From the NCBI GenBank assembly GCA_016946835.1, contig JACVTC010000010.1, positions 267,501 to 315,000 on the forward strand: 47,500 bases of DNA, written 5' to 3'. The notes under the pieces are model-generated. The model was not told the DNA's origin and did no database searches. It was given only the letters and a program-made list of their open reading frames with translations. Positions 1 through 12,163 of this stretch are shown piece after piece; the stretch's first letter is position 1, and the number at the start of each line of letters is the position of its first letter. The position numbers and the translations under genes were made by a program. The stretch is from Neocallimastix lanati (nom. inval.). Lineage: Eukaryota; Neocallimastigomycota; Neocallimastigomycetes; Neocallimastigales; Neocallimastigaceae.

Positions 1-1045
1 TATAATAATATTTAATATAATTAAATTAATAATTTTTTATTTTATTATATTTTTATTTATTTAATAAAATAAAGTAACTAATTGAATTAATAAATAAAAA
101 TTATAATTATAAAATTTAATAATAATAATAAATATTAACTATTTAGTAAATAAAAAAAAAAAGATTTAAATATTTAAATATTATATTATAAAAAAAAAGA
201 AATAATTTAATATTTAACTATATATTAAAATAACTTTTTTTTTTTTTATTATATTTTCACTAGATTATTTATAACTATCTCTTTTATTAAAAAAAAAGAA
301 TTAATTTTAAAAAAATTCTATATAACTATATATTAAAATATCTTTTATATGTCCTTTTTTTTTTTATTAGATTAAAAAAAAAAAAAAAGAAATAATTTAA
401 AAAAGATTTTTATATAACAATATATTAAAGTATCTTTATTTTTTTACTATAAATATCTCTTTTATTAAAAATATTTATTAATATTTATTAAATATTAAAA
501 TATTTTTATTAAAGCTTAAGATTTTGAAAAATAAAATATTTTATCATAATTTTTCTAAATATAAATAATACTAATAATAATTTTAAATATATAAAAAAAT
601 AAAAAAAAAATAAATAATTTAAAAGATGAAAAGGATAATAATTTAAGACATAATTATTAAAATTAAAAAATAATATTTAAATAGTTAACTGATCATTTTT
701 ATACCTTTTAAATTCTTTCCCTGTATTTTATAATAGTTTTAATTTTAATATATATTTATTATTATATATTTATATAATTTATTATATAAATATTTATTTT
801 TTTTTTTAAAAAAATTATATATTTTTAAAAAAAATTTAATTTTAAATTTATTTATTTATTAATTTATTATAGTTTTATTTATTTATTATTAACTTTTAAA
901 AAAAAATATGAAATGACTATAAAAAATTTTTGATAATTTTATTTTGACCAATAACTTTTTAGGAATTTTTGGTTCAATTTTTTTAAAAAAAAATTTATTA
1001 TTAAAACTTTTTTCACTTTTCATTAAAAATTGAAATTTTCATCAT
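1..1045. other. AT-rich intergenic DNA, left edge
   Basis: Almost entirely A/T, with short A and T homopolymers and TATA or TTTAT runs. No reading frame with protein-like composition and no RNA-gene-like GC-rich stretch is visible. The only slightly richer bases, near 690-735, do not continue into an open frame. Nothing identifiable. Confidence 0.7.
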
Positions 1046-1049
1046 TTTC

Positions 1050-2965
1050 AATGTTTTTTTTCTTTACCTTTATTTTTAGCAGGAAGAATATTTACAATAG
1101 CAGGATCCATTGGGAGTTTTATATCTTATAAATTTGTTTCATTTTCATTTTCTAATCCAAGACCTTCAATTTTATTTTCAGTTAAATTATCCTCTTCATT
1201 TATATTATTGTTCTCATTTAAATTGTTTACTTCATTAAGGTTATAATCTTCGTTTTAATTATCATTTTCATTTAAATTATTTTTCTTTTCGTTTAAGATA
1301 TTATTTTCATTAAAATTAATGTTTTTCATTTCAATTATTATTATCATTAAATTTTTTATTTTCTGATGTTTTCCCCCTTAATATCTTTAAAACTATTGTT
1401 TGGATATTCGAAGATTACTGGTTCTTCTTCGATACATTCAATATCATTAATATAATTTTTTTTATTTTTTTTTTATTTTCTCAATCCATAATAATATATG
1501 AGTATTTCTTTTTATTAAATACAAGAAAAATAACCTTTCCTTAAATTTGGTTTAAATTTTGATTTATGGGGATTTTGATCCTTTGTAGTAGCATATACCT
1601 CCGAAAATCCTTAAATGCTTAATATTTATTCATTTTTTTTTTTTTTTTTCAATATAAAATACTTCATCAGGAATTAAATTATTGTTTCCTGAATGTGGAA
1701 TCACATTATATATATATAAAAAGGGGGTTTCATAGTAAAATTCTAGAAATTTTCTGTTAAGTTATCCCAATACACGAGTGTTTTTTCTGAATTTTTAAGT
1801 TTAATATTAATTTTTTTTTTTTTTTTTTTACAAAATTTTCATTTAATTCTGGGCAATAAAGAGGCAAATATTACATTTTCAATGCCATTTTCTTTACAAT
1901 ATCTATTTACCTTTTTTTTTTTTTTTGTTTTTTATATTCCTTTCCTATATCATATTTAAATATTTTTATTTTATAATTCTTGAACTAATTATTTAGTAAA
2001 AATTTTTATTATTATGTCTGGAGCTTCAGCCTCTGATATAAATGTAAATATACAGACTTTTCTTTGAAAATTCATCCATCGTTGTGGGGAAGTATTTCTT
2101 GTTATTAATAGATAGGTTATACAAATTAGAAATATCTGAATGAACTATTTCTAGGAGTTCTTTCGCCTTTGAAGTTTTCCTTTTTGTGAGTTCCCTTCCT
2201 CATCTTAGAAATTTTACAGTTTATACATGCATGGAAGGTATTTCAATATTATGTAAATCAAGGTATTTAGGTAAATACAACTTTGGAAAAAATGTCATAT
2301 AATCTTCTATGTTATATTTCAATACTTATATTATCTAATTTCTCTGTGAGCGAAATATCATTTACTATTGTTTGAGTACTATTAAAAATTTATATATATT
2401 GATATGAAAATTGACTATATTCAGAAGTTAAGAAAGTACCTATACTATTTTTATTCTTCTATCCCATAATTTTAATCTTGTCTTTTTCTCCATCAGAGGA
2501 ATCGATTAATGATATATAAATCTTGATTTTTTAAATTCAATATTTACTATTTTGTTTTCTCTGATACATTGGTTGCTCTAACATCTTCAAAATCGAAGCT
2601 TGCATTATAATTACTGGCATTATCAGAGTAGTCTTCACTTCTGGTGTATTTTAAAGTAGTTCCATTATTATAATTATTATAGTTTAAATTTATTGAATGA
2701 TTTAATGATTTCTTCTCTTGTTGCTTGTTTTTTCTCCATTTGTTGTTAATATTTTGATTTATAATATTATTTTCTCTGTTTTCATGATTGAAAATGTCAT
2801 TCTTTTGTGGAATGTCCATTCACTTCATATATTTGACAATAACTTTTATTATCCTTCTTATATCTATATTTAATACTATTGAAGTTATAAAGCCTTTTAT
2901 ATAATTTTTAGAGTTTTTTTCTTCTTGCTATAGATAATCAATATCATATAGGGTCATCATCTTTA

Positions 2966-3016
<51 letters not shown>

Positions 3017-3360
3017 TGATATTCCAATTTTCAACATATAATCTTGATAAAATAATTCTTTTAAAAGTTTTCAAGTATTCATTTAGATTACTGTTCAAGC
3101 CGAATTGAACAACGATTTTTTGTAATTATTTGTATGAGCATTATATAAATATTTCTTCTTTGTTTGTAATATATAATTCAATTTCTTCCATTTCGATTTT
3201 AGTAAAGATTTCCTTAATTTGAACTAACATTTTAATTACTTTGTTTTTTTTTATTCTTTAGCTTCGAACTTCTGAGTCTTTTAAACCAATACTTCATATT
3301 ATCATTGATGTTACCGTATTTTCCCTTGAGTCTTTCCATAATTCAATAAAGAGAATATAT
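1050..3360 (-). mobile_element. Decayed Ty1/copia retrotransposon (gag, protease, integrase)
   Basis: On the minus strand, frame-hopping translation gives Ty1/copia polyprotein segments in the correct order. A gag-like stretch lies near 3360-2830, followed by an Asn/Lys-rich linker with one surviving open stretch (2819-2547). Next is a protease-like piece near 2520-2440, a gag-pre-integrase HRRL motif near 2310, then CxxC residues and an integrase start (KYFPTTMDEFSKK) near 2090. Further integrase pieces read YCKENGI near 1900, NVIPHSGNN near 1700 and LRIFGG near 1600, the last typical of the region after the copia integrase core. Stop codons and frameshifts interrupt every segment, so it is a fossil. 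Nothing resembling reverse transcriptase or RNase H follows down to 1050, so the 3' half is missing. I found no convincing LTR pair. A 47-base T run (2968-3014) sits inside gag. Order and motifs make the copia call firm; the ends are approximate. Confidence 0.82.
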
Positions 3361-3540
3361 ATATATATAAACATATTTATTTTTTATTAAAATAAATTTT
3401 CTTTACTAATTCAATAAAATAAATATATATATATATATACATATATATTTAATTTTTAAAATGATATATAAAATTAAATAAAAAATTTTTCCTTTACTTC
3501 TGCTAAAAATATTATCACTAATAATGTCTAAATTTCGGTA

Positions 3541-3573
<33 letters not shown>

Positions 3574-3700
3574 ATTATTATAAATTAATAAATAAAAATA
3601 AAATTAATAAAAACAAGAGTATTTTCCTGAAAGTAATATATGACAATAAATATTTCTTGGAGTCTTAATATATTTGGTTTGTTTTCATACAATTGCTGTT
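3361..3700. other. AT-rich spacer with TA runs and a poly-T tract
   Basis: TATATA runs near 3360 and 3425 and a T tract near 3540-3564 lie between the copia remnant and the unidentified coding remnant. There is no coding signal. If the copia 5' LTR survives it should lie here, but the sequence has drifted too far for me to recognise it. Confidence 0.5.
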
Positions 3701-3702
3701 AT

Positions 3703-3950
3703 TTAGACGATTAACCTCTTTTGAATGAGAGTAGGTTCTTGACCTAAGATTGTGAGGTTTAAGTTAGTAATAATGTTCATAATGGCCCTGTTTATTGTAT
3801 CATTACAATATGGAACGCATATAAAGAGTTCATCATTTAAATGACCAATAATATCAGCTTCTAAAAATTCTTTAAAACCATATGTTTTGGAATACGAAAC
3901 TTCCACTCGTTGAAGTTGGACTTTCGGTGAAGGTGTTTGTCTCTAGCTAA
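3703..3950 (-). pseudogene. Unidentified coding remnant
   Basis: The minus strand carries an open frame of about 80 codons with protein-like amino-acid use, unlike the flanking AT-rich DNA, and ending in TAA at 3703. It begins right after an in-frame TAG near 3950 and has no ATG, so it is a fragment: either a last exon or a decayed gene. Short recognisable stretches are SKTYGFKEFLEADIIGHLND and CNDTINRAI. I do not recognise the family. It lies upstream of the copia gag and on the same strand, so it may be part of an older element or a host exon cut off by insertion. Confidence 0.4.
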
Positions 3951-3960
3951 AGTAGTCCCT

Positions 3961-5157
3961 TGAAAAATTTCGGTTTTTAAAAGTACTTTTGAATATTAGA
4001 ATGGAATCAAATGAAATTCTTAATCCGATATAATTTGTTTATTCATTTAATATAATAATATGCAAATATTATGTTTGACAAGGAGAAAAATGAATAGTAC
4101 ATTCGTGATATTATATATTATTATATATAGAGCATATATCACGTAGACACATTTGTTACATATATACAAGTTTCACAAAATATTTAAAAGAATTGGTAAT
4201 ATAAATTTATACAACATAAAATAAGGGGTATTAACTAATATACCTAAATCTTTAATATAAATACACTTTAATAAATTACATTATAAATAAATATATGTGA
4301 TTATATGAATAAATATATATTGTATAATTAGTAAGTAGTTATCAGTTATAATAATAATAATGGTGGAAATAATAATAGCAATAGAAATAGAAATAGTAAT
4401 AGAAATAATAATAGAAATAGAAATAGTAACAGTAATAGTAATACGTAATTATAATAGTTAATAAACAATTATTGTAATAATAATAAAATTAATTTTGAAT
4501 TTAAAAAGTTATATAAACTCCGAATTACTTTCAATTTTTATTTATCTATTTTTTTATTTTTATTTCTTTTTATTAAAGAAAATAAAAATAAAAATAAAAA
4601 TAAAAATAAAAAAAAAAAAGAAATAAATTTTATTCTAAATTATTAACAAATCAATAAATTTATTATTAATAATTCAATAATAAATATTAAAGAGTAAATT
4701 TGTATAACAGTTCAAAAGAATCGTGAATTAAATATTTAAAAATGATTTATTAATTATATCTTACAAATCAGTATATTGTAATTAATTATATAATAATTAA
4801 TTAATTGTATTAATAAAGACATTTTTTAAGTTGGCTTTTTTCTTTCTTGTTTATATGTAAAAAATATAAATTAATATTAATTAAAATAATCATTATTTAT
4901 TACTAAGTTTTTGTAATAACTCAATTTTAATGTTATATTATAATTATTCAAAATCAAAGGTTGAGTTAAAAAAAAAAAAAAAGTTTAATGTTATAACTTT
5001 TCAAATTTAAATATATATTGTATTTTTCATTTTTTCATTTTTATTATTATTATTACTATTATTATTATTATTGTTGTTATGTATATAATTAATATTATAA
5101 GAATTAAATATTATATTTAACTTTTTTTATTTTATTTTATTTTATTTTATTTTATTT

Positions 5158-5197
<40 letters not shown>

Positions 5198-5550
5198 CTG
5201 TGTATATAAATTTAAATATATATATATATATATATAAATATATATATTATATATAATTTTTTTTATATATGTATTAAAAAAAAAAAAATTATATCATTAC
5301 TACTGATTTACTATAATATACATTCTATATCAATAAAAATGAATAGAAAAAAAATTACTAACAAGAAAATAAAAATGATATAATAAATATATATATAATA
5401 TATTTACAAAATTAATTAATATCAAAATGAATTTTTTTTTAAAAATTGTTATATGTTTATATTGTATTTTTAATTATGTAATTAAGTAATCAATATTATT
5501 TTAAATTTTTTTTTATTGTAAATAATATATATTAAATTTATCAAAAATTA
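3961..5550. other. Intergenic DNA with simple repeats
   Basis: Mostly A/T. A purine-rich AATAGA/AATAGT stretch at about 4350-4440 would encode Asn/Arg/Ser if translated on the plus strand, but it has no start and ends at once in TAA, so I treat it as a microsatellite. TTTTA pentamers occupy about 5125-5160, followed by a T tract to about 5194 and a TA run near 5217-5236. No gene is supported. Confidence 0.6.
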
Positions 5551-7701
5551 TCATTCTTTTTTTCTTGAAAAATTTCGTATTAATTTTTTTTCATCTTCCT
5601 TGCTGTTAAAATTATTATTACTACAATCATTATTTTTATTATTATTATTACTGTTACCATTATTATTATTATTATTACTGTTGCTATTATTGTTATTGTT
5701 GTTATTGCTATTACGATTATTGTTGTTGTTATTATAACTATTTAGATTGTTCATTGTAGGATAATTATTACTATTATTATTATTATTGTTGTTGTTGTTA
5801 TTATAATTATTTAGATTGTTCATTGTAGGATAATTATTACTATTATCATTATTATTGTTGTTGTTGTTATTATAATTATTTAGATTGTTCATTGTAGGAT
5901 AATTATTACTATTATCATTATTATTGTTGTTGTTGTTATTATAATTATTTAGATTGTTCATTGTAGGATAATTATTACTATTACCATTATTATTATTGTT
6001 GTTATTGTTATTGTTACTAATGTTATTACGATTATTGTTATTGTTATTATAACTATTTAGATTGTTCATTGCAGGATAATCATTACTATCAGTATTATTA
6101 TTATTATTGTTATTGTTATTACGATTATTGTTATTGTTATTCTTATTATATCTATTTAGATTGCTCATTGAAGGATAATTATTATTATTACTATTCTTAT
6201 TATTATTATTGTTATTGTTGTTAATGTTATTACGATTATTGTTATTATTATTATATCTATTTAGATTGAGCATTGCAGGATAACTATTTTTATAATTTAT
6301 TAAATATCCTTTTTTGTCACGAATAGTATTATTAACAACATTTGAATTTAATTTAATATCATAGTAATTACTTGAATTTAATTTACTGTCATAATAATTA
6401 CTTGAATTTGAATTGCTTTCATAATAATTACCTGAACTTACTCCACTATTATAATAATAATTAGAATTAGTATTGTCTTTATTATCTTCATACGATTCCA
6501 TAGAACTATCATTTTTGGCACGTATTAATAAAATTTGATCAATAAAAATAATCATATATTGAACACTATTGATTACATTTCTAAATTCTTCTATTGAAAA
6601 ATTTAAATCTTTCATTTCATTATTATATAGGATTACTTTGGTAATTGCGGTAATTAAAGTAAATGGTAACCCTATAACTCCTGTAATAGCAGAGACAACA
6701 ATTCTATATTCTGATATGGTTCTAAATTTATTTAAAAAATCATATTCCCTAGTTTGTTTGCTAAATAGTTTCTTTTTCAAAACAATATATATAGTAATAT
6801 CATACAAGAGTGAAGAAGCTATAATCAAAACTAAAATACATGAATAATAATTATAATAATGATCAACATAATTTTTATTGTAAATCCCATCATTTGTATA
6901 GAGTTTAGTTGGATTCAAAAAAAGTTGTGAAATAGGTATAGACAGTTTAGATAAATTATATAAACCACAGGAGGCATATATTGAAAATTTAGATACTCTA
7001 TCTGTTGCTACGGCCTTTGTTCGCAGTAATGGATACCAATCACCTATAATTTCACCGATATACCAAAAAAAACTATTGAATTGTCTAGTTAAAGTCCATT
7101 TTAATGGATGTTGCTCGGTATATTTGAGCTCACTAATACATTGACCGTCTTTCCCCAAGGAATGATATGTATTTAATAAACCACCTAATCCATCAATAAT
7201 ATCTCCTATTGTGCTATTTATTTTTATGTATTAATAATACAATAAATATACATTAAAATTTTGATTCAGTATACATTTGGAGTACATAATAAATTAATAT
7301 TCATAATGTATATATATATTAATAATATTTATAAATTACCGTATTATATAATGGTATAATATAAGTTTTATAATAGGTTTTCTATAGTTAAATTTATGTA
7401 TTATAAGTAATAATAATGTCCAATAAAAGAATTGAGATTGAAACGGCTTTAATGTTGCATAAAATATTGTTCTTATAACATCAATTTTATTATTTATATT
7501 GATTAAAGGATTTGAATTGGTATAATTAACATATATAATATAGCAATCAATACTTGTACCTTTACTCATTAACCATTTAAATAAACCCGCACTATCATTA
7601 GTTCCTTTTTCAATAAAATAATCTTTCTGAGTCTCATATATAGATTTATATATTCCTTTTGTTTCATTATTAAACGTATCAATTATTTCTTGTGATAACA
7701 T
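5551..7701 (-). CDS. Multi-pass membrane protein with poly-Asn repeat tail
   Basis: Two exons, 7701-7340 and 7213-5551, joined by a 126-bp GT..AG intron that restores an Arg codon in phase. The product is 674 aa. ATG at 7701 follows an in-frame TGA. I do not recognise a named family. Hydrophobic segments lie at about residues 88-103, 110-134, 166-184, 197-220, 243-266, 292-316 and 338-351, which suggests a seven-helix, receptor-like topology. A short motif, GDWYPLLRTKAVA, sits next to the third segment. Residues from about 353 to the end are hydrophilic and become almost pure Asn, organised as 23-residue repeats with a YPTMNNLN core. The tail is probably cytosolic if there are seven helices and the N-terminus is outside. 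No kinase, channel filter or transporter motif is visible. The coding model is firm; the GPCR-like idea is inference. Confidence 0.85.
5742..6275 (-). repeat. In-frame 69-bp coding tandem repeat (poly-Asn)
   Basis: A 69-bp unit (23 codons) recurs with starts near 5742, 5811, 5880 and 5950, nearly identical in the Tyr-Pro-Thr-Met-Asn-Asn-Leu-Asn block. Degenerate copies continue to about 6275, where Thr is replaced by Ala or Ser. Unit length is a multiple of three, so gain or loss of copies keeps the frame. The Asn codons are almost all AAT with scattered AAC, which shows up as ATT/GTT on the plus strand. Confidence 0.9.
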
Positions 7702-7744
7702 TTTTGAAATTAATATTCATAATTACAACAAATTGAATGTAATA

Positions 7745-8290
7745 TTTTATTATAATTTATTATAAATACTTTTTTTATTAATCAAAATATTTTGATATTT
7801 TTATATTTTTATATTTTTATATTTTGTTATTTTGGTATTTTATTTATTTTAATAATTTTATATATTGTATTATGTATTTTTTTAAATATTTAAAAATATT
7901 AATCAAAATATTTTTATATTTTTATATTTTTATATTTTTATATTTTTATATTTTTATATTTTGATATTTTGATATGTTGGTATTTTATTTTTTTAATGAT
8001 TTTATATATCGTATTATGTATTTTTTTAAATATTTAAAAATATTAAACAATTTATTTTTAAATTTTTAAATTTTTATATTTTTATATTTTGATATTTTTA
8101 TATTTTGATATTTTTATATTTTGATATGTTGGTATTTTATTTATTTTAATGATTTTATATATCGTATTATGTATTTTTTTAAATATTTAAAAATATTAAT
8201 CAGCATATTTTGATATTTTGGTATTTTATTTATTTTAATGATTTTATATATCGTATTATGTATTTTTTTTAAATATTTAAAAGTTCACTT
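7745..8290. repeat. AT-rich minisatellite, about four copies
   Basis: A block reading TTGGTATTTTATTTATTTTA, then a TTTTATATATCGTATTATGT-like core and TTAAATATTTAAAAATATTA, recurs four times, with GGTATTTTAT starts near 7833, 7979, 8130 and 8220. The spacers are variable runs of TTTTATA hexamers/heptamers and GATATTTT. The period therefore varies (about 90-150 bp) while the core stays nearly identical. It lies just upstream of the membrane protein gene start (7701), so it could overlap that promoter. No open frame runs through it. Confidence 0.85.
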
Positions 8291-9645
8291 TTGTATTATT
8301 GACTTTTTACATAAATTTTAAAATATTTTTTTCATATTTTTTCAATATTTTTTTAATTATTATTCTTTTTAAAACATAAAATAAAAAAATATATATACCA
8401 ATATAAATATTAAAAAAAGTAACTTGGAGGATTGAGCTTGCAAACATATTAATTTTTAATTAAAATTAAAAAAATAAAAAAAATAATTATAATAATATAT
8501 AAAAAATAAAAATAAAATTATATAGTATTATATACATAATATTACATTATTAATATAAACATTAATTTAATATAACTTTTTTTTTTTAATTAAAATTACC
8601 ATTCTACAATTCAAATTGGCCAATTAAATGATAATATTCTATCTTTTTGTATATCTTTTCAAAAATCTTATTATTAATATTATTATTTCGATAATATTTA
8701 AAAATTAAAAAAAAAAAAAAATTATTATATAATTTTAAAAAGTAATGTTTTGCTAAAATAATGGATAATTTATAAATTAATATAAATGTATCACAATGTA
8801 ATAGATTAAAATTTAATTTATTTTATCAAATAATGTTAATATTTCATAAAATTAAAATAATCTTTTTTTAATTTAAGCAAGCATTTACTCAATTCAATAT
8901 ATGGTTATATTAATTAGTTATATATATTTATTTATAAAGAGAGAGTGAAAAAAAAAAAAAAAAATTAAAATATTTAATAAGAAGATATTAATTACAATCA
9001 TAATAGAAGAGAAATAGAATAGAATTAAATATAATATTATGTAATAAAATAAACTTAAATAAAAAAAAAAAAATAAAATATTTATTTTATTTTTTTTTTA
9101 TTCAATTTTTTTTTTTTTTTTGAATGTATATTCATCCATCTTTACTTTTTATATACATGAAATTATATTTTTAATGAAAAAAAAATCAAATGCAAGAAAA
9201 TACTATCCCACAATAATAAAAATTTTACTTATAATTTATAATTATATAGTATAATTAAATAAAGAAATAATAATTAATAATTGAATATAAATATAAAAAT
9301 CATTTTCATTTTTTTATTTTTATATAAGACTTTTAAGCTTTGTATATACAATTGGAAGAGTATTTTTTTTATATTATAAATAATATATAAGTATTTAATT
9401 TTTTAATTATATTTATTTACTTATCTATAAAATTATTTGGTATTTAATTATATATTTATTTATTTATATATTTATTTATTGATTAAAATTGATATGTAAT
9501 ATATATCTTTTTATTAATAAAATATTAATTTATATGAAAAAAATATGTAATATACTATTAACTATAAAATATATACATAATATCATATTATAAACATATT
9601 ATAATTAATATTCATTTTTATTAATAACTAAAAATAAAATAACTG

Positions 9646-9677
<32 letters not shown>

Positions 9678-10134
9678 ATTAAATTAGTGCGAAAATTAAT
9701 AAAAAATTAAAATATATCAATCAAAAAGAGTTTTTAATTATTAATTTTTAATTAAAACGTTTCTAATAATTATATTTAAAGTTTCAAAATATATATATTT
9801 TTTTTAAAAAAAAAAAATAACAATATTTATGAATTTGGTTTATATATAAATTAATTAAAAAATTTCATAAAATGATTCATAAAGTTTCTAATTGTTTTAT
9901 ATATATATAAATATTAATTAAACATAGATTTACTATATATATATAATTATCAATTAATTTAATTATATATTTTAATCAATTCTATTCTAATTATATAATA
10001 TTAATGAATACACATGATATAGTACAGGTGTTAAATATATTTTATGTATATTGTTCATTTCTAATAATTATATCTATAAATTCAATTAAGTTCATCATAT
10101 TAAGAGATGAATAGTACTAATTATTCTTTAAAAA

Positions 10135-10490
10135 ATATTCATAATATTTACTTTTCCCTAAATAATGACGGGATTATTAAAATACAATATTAAATTATAA
10201 ACTATATATTGATTTTATTTATATAAAAATAAATTGTAAATTATTTCTAGTTTTCATAATAAAAAAGATTTTTATAATTATTCATATTGATATTTCTAAT
10301 TCATATATTTTAAGACTAAATAATTTAAAAGTATTAATAATATGTAATATATACTTTTCCATAAATGAAGACAGGACTATTAAAATAAAATATTAAATTA
10401 TTAACCTCATATTGATTTTATCTATATAAGAGTAAATTGCACATTATTTCTAGTTTTGATAATGAAAATGATTTTATAATTATTTTAATA
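10135..10490. repeat. Direct repeat pair, about 150 bp each
   Basis: Copy 1 (about 10135-10290) and copy 2 (about 10340-10490) share a long series of short identical blocks in the same order: TACTTTTCC, AAATRA-GACRGGA-TATTAAAATA, ATATTGATTTTAT, TATATAA, AATTATTTCTAGTTTT, AATGA and TTTTATAATTATT. Similarity is imperfect, so the duplication is old. No coding potential is seen in either copy; a decayed non-coding element or an old tandem duplication would both fit. Confidence 0.75.
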
Positions 10491-11265
10491 TATATATTTT
10501 TTTCTTTATTTTTTTTTTTATTTTTTTTAATTTTATTAAAAATCCTTCAAAATATAAAAATTTTAAAATATTTCAAATTATCACAAGGATTTTAATGTTT
10601 TGTAATTTATTAGTAATGAGTTCTATCCATATTTTGCTTATTTCTATACAATTAAAACAATAAAATATAATTTATTTTTTATTTTTTTGTTCTAATAGAT
10701 AGTTGAACAGATTAAATGTTTAATACACTATTAGTTATAATGTTAAAATAACAATAATGAGAATCAGTAGGTCAAGCTAATTAACTAAAGTCAAAATTAG
10801 TAGACAAACATATTATCAAGATCACTACATGAAATGACTTTTTATCTCTATTATTTGTTTAACTATTTATATTTTCGTATATTAAAAATAAAAATGATCT
10901 TTCTAAAATCATAATGTAGGTTTTATTTTAGAAAGTATAAGATATATTTATTTTCATTTCTTTATTTGCAATAGTTTTGGAGTAATTAAATTATTTTATA
11001 GTAATTATTAATTAGTATAAAAAATAAAATATTAAAATTGATAATATATAAATTATAATTATATTGAAAATATAATATAAATATAATATAAAATTAATAT
11101 ATAATACAAAATATATTTTAAGATGTTTTAAAGTTTTTAAAGAAATATTTATTTATTTTCATAATTTTATTTTTTATTGAAATTTTTATTAAATTTTTTA
11201 TTTAAAAAAAATATATATATATATGTTAAATAGTAATTTTAATTTTAAAAAGTTTAGTAAAATTT

Positions 11266-11407
11266 ACCTTATCAATATTTATATTAAAACTATAAAAAAA
11301 AAATATTTATAATAATCAATTTTGGGTATTCATTATTTTACCTTATCAATATTTATATTAAAACTATAATAAAAATATTTATAATAATCAATTATGGGTA
11401 TTCATTA
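11266..11407. repeat. Direct repeat pair, about 68 bp, nearly identical
   Basis: The stretch starting ACCTTATCAATATTTATATT and ending GGGTATTCATTA occurs at about 11266-11334 and again at about 11340-11407. The only differences seen are the length of an A run and one base (TTTTGGG against TTATGGG). The copies are essentially adjacent, so this is a recent tandem duplication in non-coding DNA. Confidence 0.85.
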
Positions 11408-11778
11408 TAATATATAATAACTTTTTTTTTAATTTTTTAATATTTTTTTTTTTTTTTATTTATTATTATTATTTTATTCTATTTTATTTATTTATTTATT
11501 TATTTTTATTATAAATCAAACTTTAATATAAATATAATAATAATTTATTTTCACTGCATGTTTTTTTTTTTTTTTTTTCTTAAAGAATAAAGTATTTTAT
11601 AGTATTATTTTTTTTTATTTAAAATTGTTATAGTAGTCATAAATTATTATAATAATCATAAATTAATAAATCATACATATATATATTTTTTATTTTATTT
11701 TTTATTGATACAATAGTTTTAGGATGGTTATACTTAGACATAATGTATATCAGCAAATTATTAAATATATATATATAA

Positions 11779-11812
<34 letters not shown>

Positions 11813-12089
11813 ATTATTTTTTTTCCTATCTTCTTACATAAATTTTTATTAATCTTTATACAATTTTTTTGATATTAAAATATACACTAATAATAATAAT
11901 AAAAAGGAAAAAAATTATAATTTGATAATAAATAGTAATAGTAAAAAAAAAAGAAATAATATAAAACAGAAAAGAGCTGAAACAGGTAAGAAAAAAAAAA
12001 ATAAAATAAAATAAAAATAAAAAAAAAAATTCATAAAAAGAAAAGTTTAATATATATATATATATATATAATTAGTTTTTATTATATTA

Positions 12090-12126
12090 ATGATAAATGA
12101 TATATATATTTCCCTACTTAAAATAT

Positions 12127-12163
<37 letters not shown>

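Larger units (their letters stand above)
8291..12089. other. Long intergenic region, no gene seen
   Basis: Nearly 3.8 kb with only simple sequence and two direct-repeat pairs (listed separately). Slightly more complex islands near 8420-8445 and 10730-10960 do not give an open frame longer than about 30 codons with protein-like composition. No tRNA- or rRNA-like stretch was seen. ATT or AAT runs occur near 11785-11810 and 12130-12160. The promoters of the two flanking divergent genes must lie here, but I cannot point to specific elements. Confidence 0.6.

Noticed and set aside
6569-6847. Plus-strand frame of 92 codons
   Set aside because: Lies opposite the membrane protein exon 2, whose minus-strand frame is far longer and explains the composition.
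7745-8290. Regularly spaced repeats as a CRISPR array
   Set aside because: Units are long, AT-only, tandem with slippage-type spacers, and the genome is eukaryotic.
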